From assembly GCA_018398805.1 (NCBI GenBank), contig JAGFBZ010000170.1, positions 295,960 through 359,959 on the forward strand: a stretch of DNA of 64,000 bases. The letters are read 5' to 3'. Within the stretch, counting starts at the first letter, position 1. Each line of letters starts with the position of its first letter. The notes under the pieces were generated by a model that made no database searches, was not told the DNA's origin, and was given only the letters and a program-made list of their open reading frames with translations. Both the position numbers and the translations under genes were made by a program. The stretch is from Hirundichthys speculiger (Eukaryota; Chordata; Actinopteri; Beloniformes; Exocoetidae). Below are positions 1 to 11,158 of the stretch, in pieces.

Positions 1-163
1 CCGCTGGAGAGATTATATCTCTCAGCTGGCCTGGGAGCGCCTCGGGATTCTCCTGGAGCTGGTGGAGGCGGCCGAGGGGAGGGAGGTCTGGGCCTCTCTG
101 CTGAAGCTGCTGCCCCCGCGACCCGACTCCGGACCAAGCGGGAGTTAATGGATGGATGGATGG
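1..163 (+). mobile_element. 3' end of a non-LTR retrotransposon (LINE, RTE-like) with (ATGG)n tail
   Basis: Frame 2 reads RWRDYISQLAWERLGILLEL then VEAAEGREVWASLLKLLPPR and stops at 146-148. The end is followed at once by ATGGATGGATGG. This is the widespread fish LINE 3' end with the conserved LLPPRPD C-terminus; I assign it to the RTE-like group only tentatively. The 5' part is outside the window. It abuts a fragment of the hAT family also seen at 28288-28799. Confidence 0.7.
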
Positions 164-362
164 ACACAGGAGAGATGTTTATTCCTTATTGTAGTTATTT
201 ATTGTTACCTGAATTTCATTTGAAACAATTTTATAAGGCATTGTATGTTTCCGACATAATAAAAAAAAAAAGTGAAAATGTAGAAAGTCCTGATGTTCCC
301 CCGCCTACCACCAGAGACCGCTCGCGTACCACCAGTGGTACCACCACAGTTTGCGCACCACT
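164..362 (+). mobile_element. hAT-type MITE fragment (3' part), same family as 28288-28799
   Basis: The segment ACAGGAGAGATGTTTATTCC through CCACAGTTTGCGCACCACTG matches the 28.4-28.8 kb element at its CACAGGAGAGATG part and at its GTACCACC-rich terminal part. The 5' half is missing and the LINE tail sits at the break. Confidence 0.65.
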
Positions 363-370
363 GATTTAAA

Positions 371-2400
371 CAACATTTCCACCAACTGACACTCATAAAA
401 TGTCCACCGACCTACAGTGCATCATTCTCTCACGGGGCGCTCGGAAAAAACGCCCCTGACCTGCAGCTAAATAGCCAATCCGGTTATGGTTGCTAGGTAT
501 AAATTATTGATAATTGGCCTATCAGCGTCACCAAATTTAACGCAGATGGGGCGCTGGAAATGTAGCCCCAACTGCTACGTAAAATGCGTAAAGGTTTATG
601 ATTGTTACTTGAAGGGCCAGCGATAGTTTTATTTCGTATAGCGACTCCCAGACTCTGTCCTACGACGGGAGAAAAAAAACAATACAGCGATGAGGAAGAG
701 AGATGGCGACAACTGGAGTTCAAGAGCAGCTTCCACCAAATTTGGTGAAATCATTATTAATGTACCCTTGTGTGAGACGGACGACGGAGAAAAAACTTCT
801 CGTTAAGGAGCTGGGACCCGACAAGCCTGAAATTAACATTTTTCAGTAAACGAAGGAGAAAGGTAAATCGTACAAACAGAGTTTTTGTTGGAGCTGGTTC
901 AACCGTGAGACGTGGCTGGCAGGTTGTGGAGCAGCTAATGAACTTTTCTGTTTCCCCTGAATCCTCTTCAGAAGTGACAGATGTGATTGGACTTGGACAA
1001 AGACTGGACTAACTGACTTAAAGCACCTCTGAACGGATCAAGAAAACTGCGTAAAGCTAGCAGTGCTCGGAAAAATTAGCATAGCAAGGCAGCTAGATGA
1101 TGGGCTGAAAGAAGGCACAATGAAGAGATAGATAAAAACCGTAATATTTTATCCAAGATAATCAATTGTGTTAAATTTTGTGGTGCTTTTTAATGAGCAG
1201 TGTGGGGACATGATGTCAGCTAGTCCTGGTACTGAGGTCCATTGATGGACGCAACAACATACAGGAGCGGTTCAACAGCTGGATCCTTATTGGAGCAGCT
1301 GCACAGCATCCTTCTGGAGGGACAATTTATCCCTTGATTGTATAGTATTTGATAGCATAAAGTCTAATATAGCTGTAAATTGTTACTTCTTCTGTGAAAC
1401 TAGAAACTGAAATTAAATTATTATTGTGGACCTTTGGTAATTTTCTGACTGTTCATTTGAATGCTTTTGCTACATTAGACTGGGAAAAATGTTGGCACAC
1501 CAGCCCCACCAAGATTTTTTTTTCACCAGCCGCCACTGCTTCAGGCGTAGCTCGTACACGAAAGAGGAACCGAGATGTTGCAAAGATCTAGATGCTTTTT
1601 TTTTTTTTTTTTTACAAAAAAAACAAATAAATAAAGAAAACCAAGGTGAGGTACTGTGTTAACAGGTACTCTGCAGGTGTAGAAACCATAAAGACCATGT
1701 ATTCGCAGCTCTGCGTACGTGCAGCAGGTCGATCTTCAGATGTAATGATCGAAACAGATGTGCATGTCGTCACAGCTGGAGGGTTCGAGACCTGCTCGAC
1801 TGATGTTAGAGCCACAAGTGTCGCCGGTCCTGTGACATCTCCATCGTCCATCTCCTACCATGACAAGCTTTAAATATATAACATACATTTACTTGTGTTT
1901 TTGGGCCCTTGTCACGTCAAGATGATAATGTGTCATATGTGGGAATATTAGATGTTCAGGCCACCCAGATTCATAACTCTGGATTCCATCTGGTTTTATC
2001 AGTAAAAGAGAGATGAGTAAATCAGATTAATACCCTGTTATCTCTGGACAAACATTCAGGGACACTTGAGCTGAAGATTCAGCTCCAAATACAAAATAAA
2101 TAAGAGGGACCTTTTTATTTGGTTTCTTTTTTGTTTGTTTATTTTTTTGTTTGTTTTTAAAGGGGATGAATAAAAAAAAAAGAGAACAGTTTGAAGTGAT
2201 TTCTAACCTAAAAACTCAGATAAAGCACAACCTCGTCTTTTTTGGGGTCTGAAGAAAATCTGAGCTGACCCTGATCAGATTAAAATCATCCAGCATCACC
2301 CGTTTCCTCTCAGTGATGCTGACACACCCTTCAGATGATGCGGTGGAGGGGCGTGTCTGACCAACTGACTCCTCCCCCAAAAGCAGCCAGTGTGAACTGC
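371..2400. other. Intronic sequence without a recognised gene
   Basis: No coding exon or classified repeat was recognised. There is an oligo-T/oligo-A run near 1597-1622 and a T-rich stretch near 2110-2160. Short open frames here lack family features. Confidence 0.5.
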
Positions 2401-3595
2401 ATGGGTGGATGGATGGAGGTATGGATGGATACATGGATAGATGGATGGATACATGAATAGATGGATGATGGATGGATGGATGGATGGATACATGGATAGA
2501 TGGATGGATAGATGGATGGATGGATGGATGGATGGATGGATGGATGGATGGATAATGATAGATGGATGATGGATGGATGGATACATGGATAGATGGATGG
2601 ATGGATGGATGGACACATGGATAGATGGAGGGATGAATGGACGGATGGATACATGGATAGATAGATAGATAGATGGAGGGATAGATGGATGGAAACATGG
2701 ATAAATAGATGGATGGATCGACACATGGATAGATGGATGGATGGATGGATACATGGATAGATGCATGGATAGATGGATGATGGATGGATGGATGGATGGA
2801 TGGATGGATGGATGGATACATGGATAGATGGATGGAGTAATGAATAGATGGATGATGGATGGATGGATACATGGATAGATGGATGGATGGATGGATGGAC
2901 ACATGGATAGATGGAGGGATGAATGGATGGATGGATACATGGATAGATAGATAGATAGATGGAGGGATAGATGGATGGAAACATGGATAAATAGATGGAT
3001 GGATCGACACATGGATAGATGGATGGATGGATGGATGATGGAGGGATAAATGAATGGATGGATGGATAGATGGAGGGACAGATGGATGGATAATACATGA
3101 TAGATGGATGTTTGGATGGATAAATAGATAAATGGATGATGGAGGGATGGATGGATGGATAGATGATAGATGGATGGATGGATGGATGGATACATGGAAA
3201 GATGGATGATGGATGGATGGATGGACACATGGATAGATGGATGGATGGATAGATGATGATGGATGGATAGATGGATGGATAATGGATGGATATGGATGGA
3301 TGGATAGATGGATGGATGGATAGATACATGGAAGATAGATGATATGGATGGATACATGGATATAGATGGATGGATGGGGGGATGGATGAGATGGATAGGA
3401 TGGATGGATGGATGGATGATGATAGATGGATAGATAGATGGATGATGGATGGATGGATACATGGATAGGTGGATGGGTGGATAGATGATAGAGGGATAGA
3501 TGGATAGAAGGATACATAGATGGATGGATAAATGGATAGATGGAGAAATTGATGGTTGGATGGAAACATGGATAGATAAATGGATGGATAGAATG
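2401..3595. repeat. 1.2-kb (GGAT)n-type tetranucleotide array with longer internal duplication
   Basis: The array is almost entirely GGAT units with variants GGATACAT, GGATAGAT and GATGATGG. A block of about 190 bp containing GGATCGACACATGG near 2719 recurs near 3005 (offset 286 bp), so the array grew both by slippage and by larger duplications. All three minus frames stay open across it because the unit contains no stop codon there; those frames are not genes. Confidence 0.97.
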
Positions 3596-3604
3596 TCACA
3601 TACA

Positions 3605-6060
3605 TTCTCTAAAGACCTCAGTAAATTGTTTAAATAGTTTTTTCTTTTAATGGCATAATACGTCCCTTATAAACGTTCCTACTTCGTCTCATTTACCGTT
3701 AAATCCAGCTGAAGCTCATGAAGGCGCTGCACCCAGACTGCAGAGGTAGTTGTTTACTTTGAGCAGAATAAATGTGCTACATGCAGAAATAAAAACGGCT
3801 TTTGTGAAACAAAGCTGAAGAAGAGGAAAAGAGATGGTAGATCTGAAAGCCTCAGACAGCATCAGTATGTTTGCAGAGTTTACAGGTCATGAAATAAACT
3901 CAAATCTTCAGCAAGGACATTTTGAAATAATGCTGTCGTCACACAGACTCGTTTGTCTCTCTTATTCTGTGACTCCATGGCTTTAGCTTTGCTTCATCGG
4001 TTTATAATCAGCCTGAATAATCGGCCAGTATGACTTCAGAAGGGAGGGACATCTCTTTTCTTGGTGTGTCTTTATTTGCATATAAACACATGCAAACATG
4101 GAATTCACACCTTGTTTATTCCAGTTTTTTTTTTACTTCAGCCTACAATCTATTTTCTCCTTCAACAGCCTCGTATATCTTGTAAAAACGTAGATGGTTG
4201 GATCGTGTTTTCTCACTCAGCCTCTTGTAGCTCGCAGTAAATCGGTGATATCGACGGTAGACGTGTTCGTGATATATTTAGCCCAGATGTTGGAGTTTTT
4301 TTCTGTGAACACACATGTCACGGCCAGCCAGCGAGTCGTCTCTCGTGTTCCAGTCCATGTGTTTCCTGTAATGATGTGAGCACAAATGACTGCAGCAATC
4401 ACTCTCACTCTCCCTTCCGCTCTAATTTTTCATCCCCGCCGCTGTATCTCTCTCCCGCTTGCTGATTGACAGCTAACTGAGAGAGAGAGGGGGCAGAAAG
4501 GCAGGAACCTGGGTGTTGGGCGTGCTGGTGGGGGGGGGTGGGGGCTCGTACTTTAGACCGTGATTTGCCTCTGTGGTGTCCTGGAGGCCAGGGAGCTGCT
4601 CTCGCCATCCTTCACTTGGCCTCGGGTCTCATCAGTTCTGTCTTGGGGAATCTCATTTGTCACGGACACACAAACACACATTTGTGGGAACTCCATCACA
4701 CACACACACATGCACGCAGAGGTTGCAGCTGCAGCCGCGGAGTGAGAGCTGCCACTTGCAGCGGCAGAAGTGGCGACAGCGGCGAACTGGCCAGGTCTGG
4801 TGATTTGTGACGACAGGCTGGTATGACTGGCAGCTACAGCAACAGCAGACCAGCCACAGCCAGCAACGCAGCGTCTGCTCCTCCTCCTCCTCCTCCTCCT
4901 CCCGTTAGCCCCACAACTCAACCCACCCGGAGTTCCCGCTTACGTGACGGGCGGGTACCTGACAGGGGTTTCAAAACCCTCCTTTCTCCTGCCCAGCATG
5001 CAAGCGATGGGTGGAGCAGACTGGCTGGTGGTCGGCCTCATGTGGGAGGAAAGGTAACGACGGCAAAGTCAAATGAGTTCAGCTGTCTTCATCGATAAAC
5101 GCCAACGAAAGGAGTGGACTTCCAACAAAGCGAGCTAACGTCCAGTGACAGTTGTTTTAATGCAGTGTGTTGGCCATGTCAAGATCAAAAATAACGCGCC
5201 TCTTCAAACAGTATGATATAGGGTCACGATATCAAACTGTAGGACGCGCAGTGACTAGTCACCGCAAACCTCCAAATGACTTTGTCTTTCCCGATTTCCC
5301 CCAGAAGAACAAACCTCCCAGGACGAGCAGGCTGGCAGCCCAAGCAGACGGCGCGTCCAGATCAGATTCAGATTGATCTGTTGGGAGCTTGAACATGATT
5401 CAGTCTTTGAACTTTCTTCCAGCCGGTAGAAAATTAGCGCTGCAGCCACCGACGCCATGTGACACAGCCAGTTCACCACCCTCCACGTCGGCAAGGATGC
5501 ACGGATCACTGCGTGATCACTCGCGATCCGTAGCGTAAAGCGGCCGCCGGGGAAGACTGGAATCTGATCGGAAATGCCTAAAGACTGGATTTGAGCTGAC
5601 AGTCAGGATGTGGCCCAAGAAGTCTAGATAATCTATAATGCGTAAGCCCAGGATGGGCCCGCCTGCCAGTGACCCGTCCTGAAGTACCTGCAGCATGCGC
5701 AGGAACTTGGTCTCGTACCAGAAATGATGATGTCACATCTCTCTTGTCACAGACGGCGAGCCGAGCTTGATGGGATCACCGTGTATGGGTCTGACGCTGG
5801 ACTTGGGTTCGGCCGTGTACGTTAAACGTTGACTCTCAAGGGTCTTGTAAGGTGTTGTGATGTGGGAACACGTGACCGCATGAGTTGTGACAACAGCTCA
5901 GTGGACTGATAGTTGCTACTTTTCATTTTTGCAGCAGCTTTGAGTGATCTGTTGTGTGTACTTTAGTGATGTTGTTCAATAAGGCGTATAACGTGCTCGT
6001 TTAGTCATAAAAGGGGGTTATTACCAACTGTCTTGGGGACAGCTGCTAATAACCAGAAGG
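3605..6060. other. Intronic sequence, partly GC- and CpG-rich, no supported gene
   Basis: From 4400 to 5600 the sequence becomes GC-richer, with CT/GA-rich runs, a (CA)n tract near 4666-4710 and a (CTC)n run near 4880-4902. CpGs are common around 4730-4970. Open frames there are low-complexity and match no family I know. No splice-flanked CADPS exon was found. Confidence 0.4.
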
Positions 6061-6448
6061 GTATTAACAAAGTTAATAAAATGAAACGGGGCGCCACCTG
6101 ATAAATCAGGAAACAAATACTATACGGCACAATCAGTCTCAAAATGGCTGTTGTTCTATGCGTGCCAGCCTGTGACCAGGTGTGGCGCTATAGAGCAACA
6201 GAGAAGGTGTGAGTGCGAGCACAGACCTCTTCAACCAGCAAATGTTACAAAACTGTGTCAAATAACCACAAACAACTTCTCTCATTAGAATATATCAGAA
6301 TTTATTAACACAAGTATTAAAATGAACAAACGCTTGAATCACGATCCTGATATCTATTAACTAAAAGACGACTAAACTAACATAAGCAAATAAAACATTA
6401 AATGGAAACCAGTGTAAACTTATATACATGTTTGCTGGAAACTATAGG

Positions 6449-6483
6449 TATGTGTGTGTGTGTGTGTGTGCGTAGGTGTGTGT
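6449..6483. repeat. (TG)n microsatellite
   Basis: A run of alternating T and G with one interruption by GCGTAGG. Confidence 0.85.
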
Positions 6484-6533
6484 GGTAGATAAACTAAGCT
6501 TTCTTCTAGCGTGAGGAGGATTTCAAGATGGCG

Positions 6534-6621
6534 GCCGAGATCACGTGTTGGTCTCGTCCCTCACCAAGATGGCGGCCGAGGTCACGTGGTAATCTCGTCC
6601 CTTGTCAAGATGGCTTCCGAT
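6534..6621 (+). promoter_or_regulatory. Three repeated CAAGATGGC motifs, two with CACGTG (YY1-like and E-box)
   Basis: CAAGATGGCGGCCGAG begins at 6534 and again at 6565, each followed by a TCACGTG E-box; a degenerate CAAGATGGCTTCCGA begins at 6606. AAGATGGCGGC matches the YY1 consensus. Clustering suggests a former promoter or enhancer, perhaps of the LTR-like block in which it lies. Function is inferred only. Confidence 0.45.
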
Positions 6622-7568
6622 TAACGAAAGGTTGTTAGTAAAAGAAGCAAAGGAAGGGACAGAATAAAATCAGCAAAGCTAGAATGTCCTTAGCAACTAG
6701 CAACAGCAACTCTGTTGTTTCCCACAGATGCAGCGACGTGAAGCAACTTCACCAAGTTGCTCTGGTTTTGAACTGGGAAACGGAGAGATGGAGTTCCTTT
6801 TCACAATATAAGCACTTGAACGAAATTCAGTTACGGCGGGACCAATGATCCGGTTCTAAACATATGTGACACACGAGGAAATTGAATTTGCCAACAACAC
6901 CAAACTAAGCTCTGCCCAGACACAAAAGCCTCTTACGTGGATCGCTCTGGAAGCGATCGATGGGGTTGTGAAGTCCGTAGAACTGGATTGATGATCCAGG
7001 ATCAGTTGTATAGGGCAGGAACTTACACTCCGCTGATCCAGGAGCGGGGAGGATGATTAGGCTGGGATGACGACAGCACCACTGATTGATGACGCTCCGC
7101 GGATGTGGTCGCAAGAGCGGCTCCTTTTGTCCTGGTTCTCTCAGCTTCCGTGGGATGTACCGGTTGCCGTGTCCCGACACAGTCGGGTCCTCTTATGGAA
7201 ACGCGTCTGGAGCCGTCGCGTTGTCCCGTGGTGCAACCGAGCCTCTTTCTGCACCAATACGTGCGCTCTGGTGCTGGCCGAACGGGATGCGTTAACCGGT
7301 CTTTCCTTTTACCGGTGGCTAGCTGGAGCGTTACTGGAAAGGCCTCGTGGCTGCTGGATGAGAGCTGTGGCGAGCCGGAGCAGGCCAAGAGTTTATCTTG
7401 AGTCGCGTGGAGAAGGTCCATTAGGGGAACCGAGGAGCAGGGAAAGAGAAAGCTGAGGGGATCTTGCAGTATTTAAGCTGCAGCGATGAGATCCGCCTTC
7501 ATTCGGGGTCCCGCTGTGAGAGTAGGGGTCCCCGGCCAGTGAGAGGCAGCGAGAGGGTGTGACATCAC

Positions 7569-7590
7569 GTTTCACACCTAGGTGTGAAAC
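7569..7590. repeat. Perfect 22-bp palindrome
   Basis: The arms GTTTCACACCT and AGGTGTGAAAC meet without a spacer. It lies 45 bp from a second near-perfect palindrome. Confidence 0.9.
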
Positions 7591-7635
7591 TGAAACCGCC
7601 AGGCATGCTGGAGATTTGAGTTTTATGATTTCCTT

Positions 7636-7667
7636 TGTCTCAGAAAACCATGTGGTTTTCTGAGACA
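7636..7667. repeat. 32-bp inverted repeat, 15-bp arms and 2-nt loop
   Basis: TGTCTCAGAAAACCA is followed by TG and then its exact complement. It could form a hairpin in RNA or a cruciform in DNA. Confidence 0.9.
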
Positions 7668-8028
7668 ACCCCCACACCGCAACCATGGGTCATTTAGCCT
7701 TTTGTCCACCGTAAGTCGCACACCTGAATTTGGTAGCCTGGATCAAGGTGCGAATGGAGACTCAAGGCTGCATTGCAGGTGTTTGATGGGTGAAATGTGA
7801 GACAGGTGGTTTCTTTGTCATCCCTCTTTCAGACCATCGGTCTTCTCTGTCCAAACTGTGTTCACTGTTGTCCTCAGTAATGTCTTTTCTGCTCCAGCTG
7901 GGCACTTTGGTAGCAAACCTTCCTCTGCTGTTTCACCACCGACCACTGCTTTGAAATGAAGAAGCATACTTGTACTTCCTCCGAGCCCACTGACGAGTGG
8001 ACACGCCATCTGTTTGTCTCTGATGCAG

Positions 8029-8137
8029 GTGAGCCAGTACACCTTTGCCATGAGCAGCTACAGAGAGAAGAAGGCTGAGCCCGTGGAGCTTCTGCAGTTG
8101 GATGGCTACACGGTGGACTACACCGACCCGCAGCCCG
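8029..8137 (+). CDS. cadps: CADPS exon: second beta strands of the PH domain
   Basis: The exon starts after TGATGCAG and ends at CCCG before GTAAGA. It enters in phase 0 (GTG AGC CAG TAC) and leaves one base (G) to form the next Gly codon. It encodes [20 protein letters not shown] then [16 protein letters not shown]. This is the middle of the CAPS PH domain, which contacts PI(4,5)P2 and membranes. Mammalian CAPS1, as I recall it, has [15 protein letters not shown] here, so substitutions are few. The preceding exon (the SGYLW...KRFFVL part of the domain) was not found in positions 1-8028, so the upstream intron is at least 8 kb. Confidence 0.95.
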
Positions 8138-8403
8138 GTAAGAGCATCGATGCGCTGCTAGACGGCATGACGAGATGATCAAAGCACCTCTTGAGACTTT
8201 GTACGACGTGTATGAACTGCATTTGGCATTTAAATTTCTCTCATTAGTCTGTTGCAGACTAATGAAAAGCAGAATAGTGAGCAACTGCAACAGCAGAGGT
8301 TTCCTCAGCGCTGCTGTGAGACACGCAGGATGTTTACCTGCCTTTTTTCTAGACCGCATGCAAAGTTCTGGTTGCAGCTGCACGTCTCGTGTTTGCTCTT
8401 CAG

Positions 8404-8616
8404 GTCTGGATGGAGGCCGGACGTTCTTCAACGCCGTGAAAGAGGGGGACACCGTGATCTTCGCCAGCGACGACGAGCAGGACCGCATCTTGTGGGTGCA
8501 GGCGATGTACAGGGCCACGGGTCAGTCACACAAGCCGGTGCCTCCCACCCAGGTCCAGAAGCTCAACTCCAGGGGCGCCACGGTGCCGCAGCTCGACGCT
8601 CCTATATCTCAGTTCT
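8404..8616 (+). CDS. cadps: CADPS exon: C-terminal half of the PH domain and following linker
   Basis: The acceptor is TTGCTCTTCAG and the donor is CAGTTCT before GTGAGT. The 213-nt exon starts in phase 1 (G + GT CTG) and ends with one base (T) of the next codon. It encodes [20 protein letters not shown] then [20 protein letters not shown], with the C-terminal PH helix and its invariant Trp, followed by a linker ending [11 protein letters not shown]. Only 266 nt of intron separates it from the previous exon. Its final T can form TAT (Tyr) with the constitutive downstream exon or TCT (Ser) with the proposed 12-nt microexon. Confidence 0.96.
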
Positions 8617-9019
8617 GTGAGTCCTCGGCTCTCGTATTTTGACCTCTACGAGCACAGGTGTGGTGTTTTTGTGGGTAATTCCACATTTAGCTCTGACTGT
8701 TGGGTTAAATTATTATTTTACGGGTTGGCGTCTAACCAGTCTGGGCGTCTCTTCGTGATCATTTCTGTGCTCCATGTCTCAGTGTCTCCTGCTGACTCTT
8801 CGTCCTCGCCATCCTCAGCTTGTTCTTTTCTCCACGTGTCACCTTTGCGCTCGGATGTTAATGTGATTCTCTGTTTTGCTGCTTCCCTTCTGCTGCCGTT
8901 GAACTGCTGTAAGCGTTTTAAGTGTCGGTGGCTCTGCCGTGTCCCTTTATGCTTTCTTTGTTTGTTCCTTCTTCCTCTCTTTTTTTTCCTCTGATAAACC
9001 CTGACCTGCTATCATTTAG

Positions 9020-9031
9020 CTGGATTAGAGG
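9020..9031 (+). CDS. cadps: CADPS 12-nt microexon (adds SGLE, Tyr replaced by Asp)
   Basis: The 12 bases CTGGATTAGAGG lie between a consensus acceptor (ATCATTTAG) and a near-perfect donor (GTAAGTG). Both borders are phase 1, so insertion keeps frame: the junction becomes QF-SGLE-DADRA instead of QF-YADRA. From memory, rat CAPS1 carries [15 protein letters not shown] at this exact place, which would make this a conserved alternative microexon with one substitution (Lys to Glu). Upstream there is a long T/C-rich run (about 8938-8991) and UGC triplets, as in SRRM4-dependent neuronal microexons. A TGCATG (RBFOX-type) motif lies 120 nt downstream at 9151-9156. It is too short for standard exon prediction. 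Confidence 0.8.
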
Positions 9032-9150
9032 GTAAGTGCTGTTTCTCCCTTTCGTTTCCTCTTTCCTCCCTCTTTTTATCTGTGGTGGCTCTTCTTCGGT
9101 GTTTGTGTGATTATTGTTTCTGACGGAGTGGAAGAAGAGACTCAAACCGA

Positions 9151-9156
9151 TGCATG
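9151..9156 (+). promoter_or_regulatory. cadps: TGCATG motif downstream of the 12-nt microexon (RBFOX-type)
   Basis: Located 120 nt after the microexon donor, in the sequence CGATGCATGCAGG. Regulatory role inferred from position. Confidence 0.35.
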
Positions 9157-9477
9157 CAGGAAAGACGAGCTTTGGCTCCGTGTTTTTAGATGTGCGTTTC
9201 CTTGAAAACCGTGATTACGAAAATTGTAGTCTAAATGCAAAGAAATAAGATTTGGAGAACAAGTCCTTTAATCCAACAATGAAAACACCAAATCAGAAAA
9301 GGTTGGGAAGAAATGGAAAATAAAACTCATTCTTTCCGTCAATGTCAGTTCATTTCTGACTTTCAGACTTGCAACGAAAGACTTGCTTTCCAGGAAAAGT
9401 TGGGACGGTAAAGGTTTGGACTTTTTTGTGATGTTTCCATGCTGATTTTGAGGAGCGATGAGGACGTCCAGCTGTTA

Positions 9478-9915
9478 TTGTCATGGTGTGGGTTGGGTTT
9501 TTTTGGGTTTTTGTTCCTGAGCTTCGTTAGTGTCTTGTCTCGTCCCCCCTGTCTCTAGTCCACCTTGTTCCTGTATTTTTCTTTGAAGGTCTGTCTTGTC
9601 TTCGTGGTTTTCCGCTGTTCTTCCCTCCATGATCATCCTGATTGTTTGCACCTGCCCCTTGTTTGTCCCTCTGTGTATTGAAGTCTTGTCGTCCCCTGTT
9701 CGTTTGCCAGATCGTACTGTTTCCCTCGTCTGCTGCCGCTCCATGTTTCTCCCCGTTCGGTCCTGGCTTCATTTGTTTCTTGATCCTCCCGTGTCGTCTC
9801 CCCTCTTTTGGATTTACCTTGTTTTTGAGGTTTTTTGAGTTAGTTTCTTGTGAACCTGAATTAAAGGACGTTTATGTTTGCAACCTCGCTCCTCTCCTGC
9901 ATCTTTGGGTCCACC
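9478..9915 (+). mobile_element. Possible solo LTR of a Gypsy-like retroelement
   Basis: The T/C-rich sequence with CTGTGTATTGAAGTCTTG (degenerate TATA) and GAATTAAAGGACGTTTATG followed by TTTGCAACCTCG and CTTTGGGTCC resembles Gypsy LTRs frequent in fish. No internal coding part is present; ends are approximate. Confidence 0.35.
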
Positions 9916-10287
9916 TCACAGCCACCTTATCACAGTTACTCTGGCCCATTCAACCCTTGCTAAAAGAGTGCACCAGTGCACGTTGCACGTCTGTTGGAAC
10001 TGAACCGGCCCATTACCCAAACCTCCTCCGTGCTCAGACATGCCTCTGTCATGTGTGCAGAGTAGGCGACTGTCCCTGGAAAGATGAGATCTGGAAGGCG
10101 ACGGCGGTGGCGTGTCGTGGTTTTGCTCAGATGCAGAGGGGGCGTGGCATGGCGGCACATCTGTGCCACACCTCCAGACCAGGTCCCTCTATGTAGGCGG
10201 CAGCACTTTGGCTTCAGAACGGGACCTCTGCTGCCACTACTGGGAGTAATCCTGAATGAAAACCAGAAAACTGCTTTGTGTCGTTGT

Positions 10288-11158
10288 TAGGGATGTCGAT
10301 AATATCGGCCCACCGATATTATCGGCCCGATATTGGCATAAAAATGTAATATCTGTAAATATCGTTATCGTTTTTTTTTGCTTATAATGAAAACCGATAA
10401 AAATAATGCCTGGATTTCACCGAATAAATGCTGTATATAGGCCTATGGGCTCCCGAGACATTTACCGGCGCGCAAATGATGACCTCATCAGGAAAATGTT
10501 TCCTTTTTTTGCACTTTACCTCAAGCCTAAAGTATTATTTATAGCTCAAAGAAATGTGCAGTTTTCAAAATTGTACAGTATAGTTTCCACATTGTGAAAT
10601 AATTCAATTAAGGTGATTGAGTTTAAGTTAAAGAAACAGTTCTTGAAGCATCCTACAAATGCAGGCTAATTTAACACTGAAAAAAAAAGAATAGCCTGTC
10701 TGTTATTTTAGCTCTACATGCTGCCAAGCTGCACATAGTTGTACAGGTACAATGTTTTACCATTTGTGAAGAAGTCAAATTTGCCCTATTTGTAGGTAGC
10801 ATTGTAAAGATTATCTCAGGGAGAGTGTGATCCTAACTGTTGTTTGAGACAATTAAAAAAATAAATAAATATGGCACTTTTTCCACAACTTAAGTTGAAG
10901 TAGTTTTCTTATTTTGCACTGACAATGTTTACTTTTAGAAAGCCTTGTTGCCTTTGAAAATGCATCCAGTGGGGCGTCACAATAAAATTAGGCATGTGTT
11001 AATTCCACGACAGGAGATATGTGATGTTACCTAAAATTAGTTTTGAGGAAAAATAGCCCGCATATATCGGTATCGGTAGATATCGGAATCGGAAATTGAG
11101 AGTTGGACAATATCGGCATATTGGATATCGGCAAAAAAGCCACTATCGGACATCCCTA
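10288..11158. mobile_element. Non-autonomous hAT element, 871 bp, perfect 8-bp target duplication
   Basis: Terminal sequences TAGGGATGTCGATAATATCG and, inverted, TAGGGATGTCCGATAGTGGC bound the element. GTCGTTGT occurs at 10280-10287 and 11159-11166. The interior has multiple TATCGG subrepeats near both ends and no transposase frame. Confidence 0.93.

Larger units (their letters stand above)
6099..7690 (-). mobile_element. Possible long terminal repeat of a retroelement, minus strand
   Basis: Read on the minus strand, the block has a TTTAAATAC-like promoter near 7470-7480, three short repeated motifs (6534-6620), an AATAAA signal near 6300 and, just beyond the putative end, TGGCGCC (6090-6096), which resembles a tRNA primer-binding site. 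The end TATCA followed by GG and TGGCGCC fits LTR structure. No coding region of a retroelement is recognisable and no target duplication was established. Confidence 0.25.

Noticed and set aside
2216..3605. Three overlapping minus-strand open frames of about 390-430 codons rich in Ser, Ile, His and Pro
   Set aside because: They are translations of the (GGAT)n array in every frame; no start context, splice signals or family similarity.
4553..5098. Proline/serine/arginine-rich open frames around a (CTC)n run
   Set aside because: Low-complexity, CpG-rich sequence without splice-compatible continuation or known domain; possibly a CpG island but no promoter elements could be confirmed.
7023..7456. 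Overlapping open frames of 70-132 codons on both strands
   Set aside because: No similarity to CADPS or to any retroelement protein recognised; both strands are equally open, which is typical of GC-rich LTR-like sequence.
1..8028. Search for the first half of the PH domain (SGYLW to FFVLVQ)
   Set aside because: No matching codons with splice sites were seen, so that exon is taken to lie upstream of the window.
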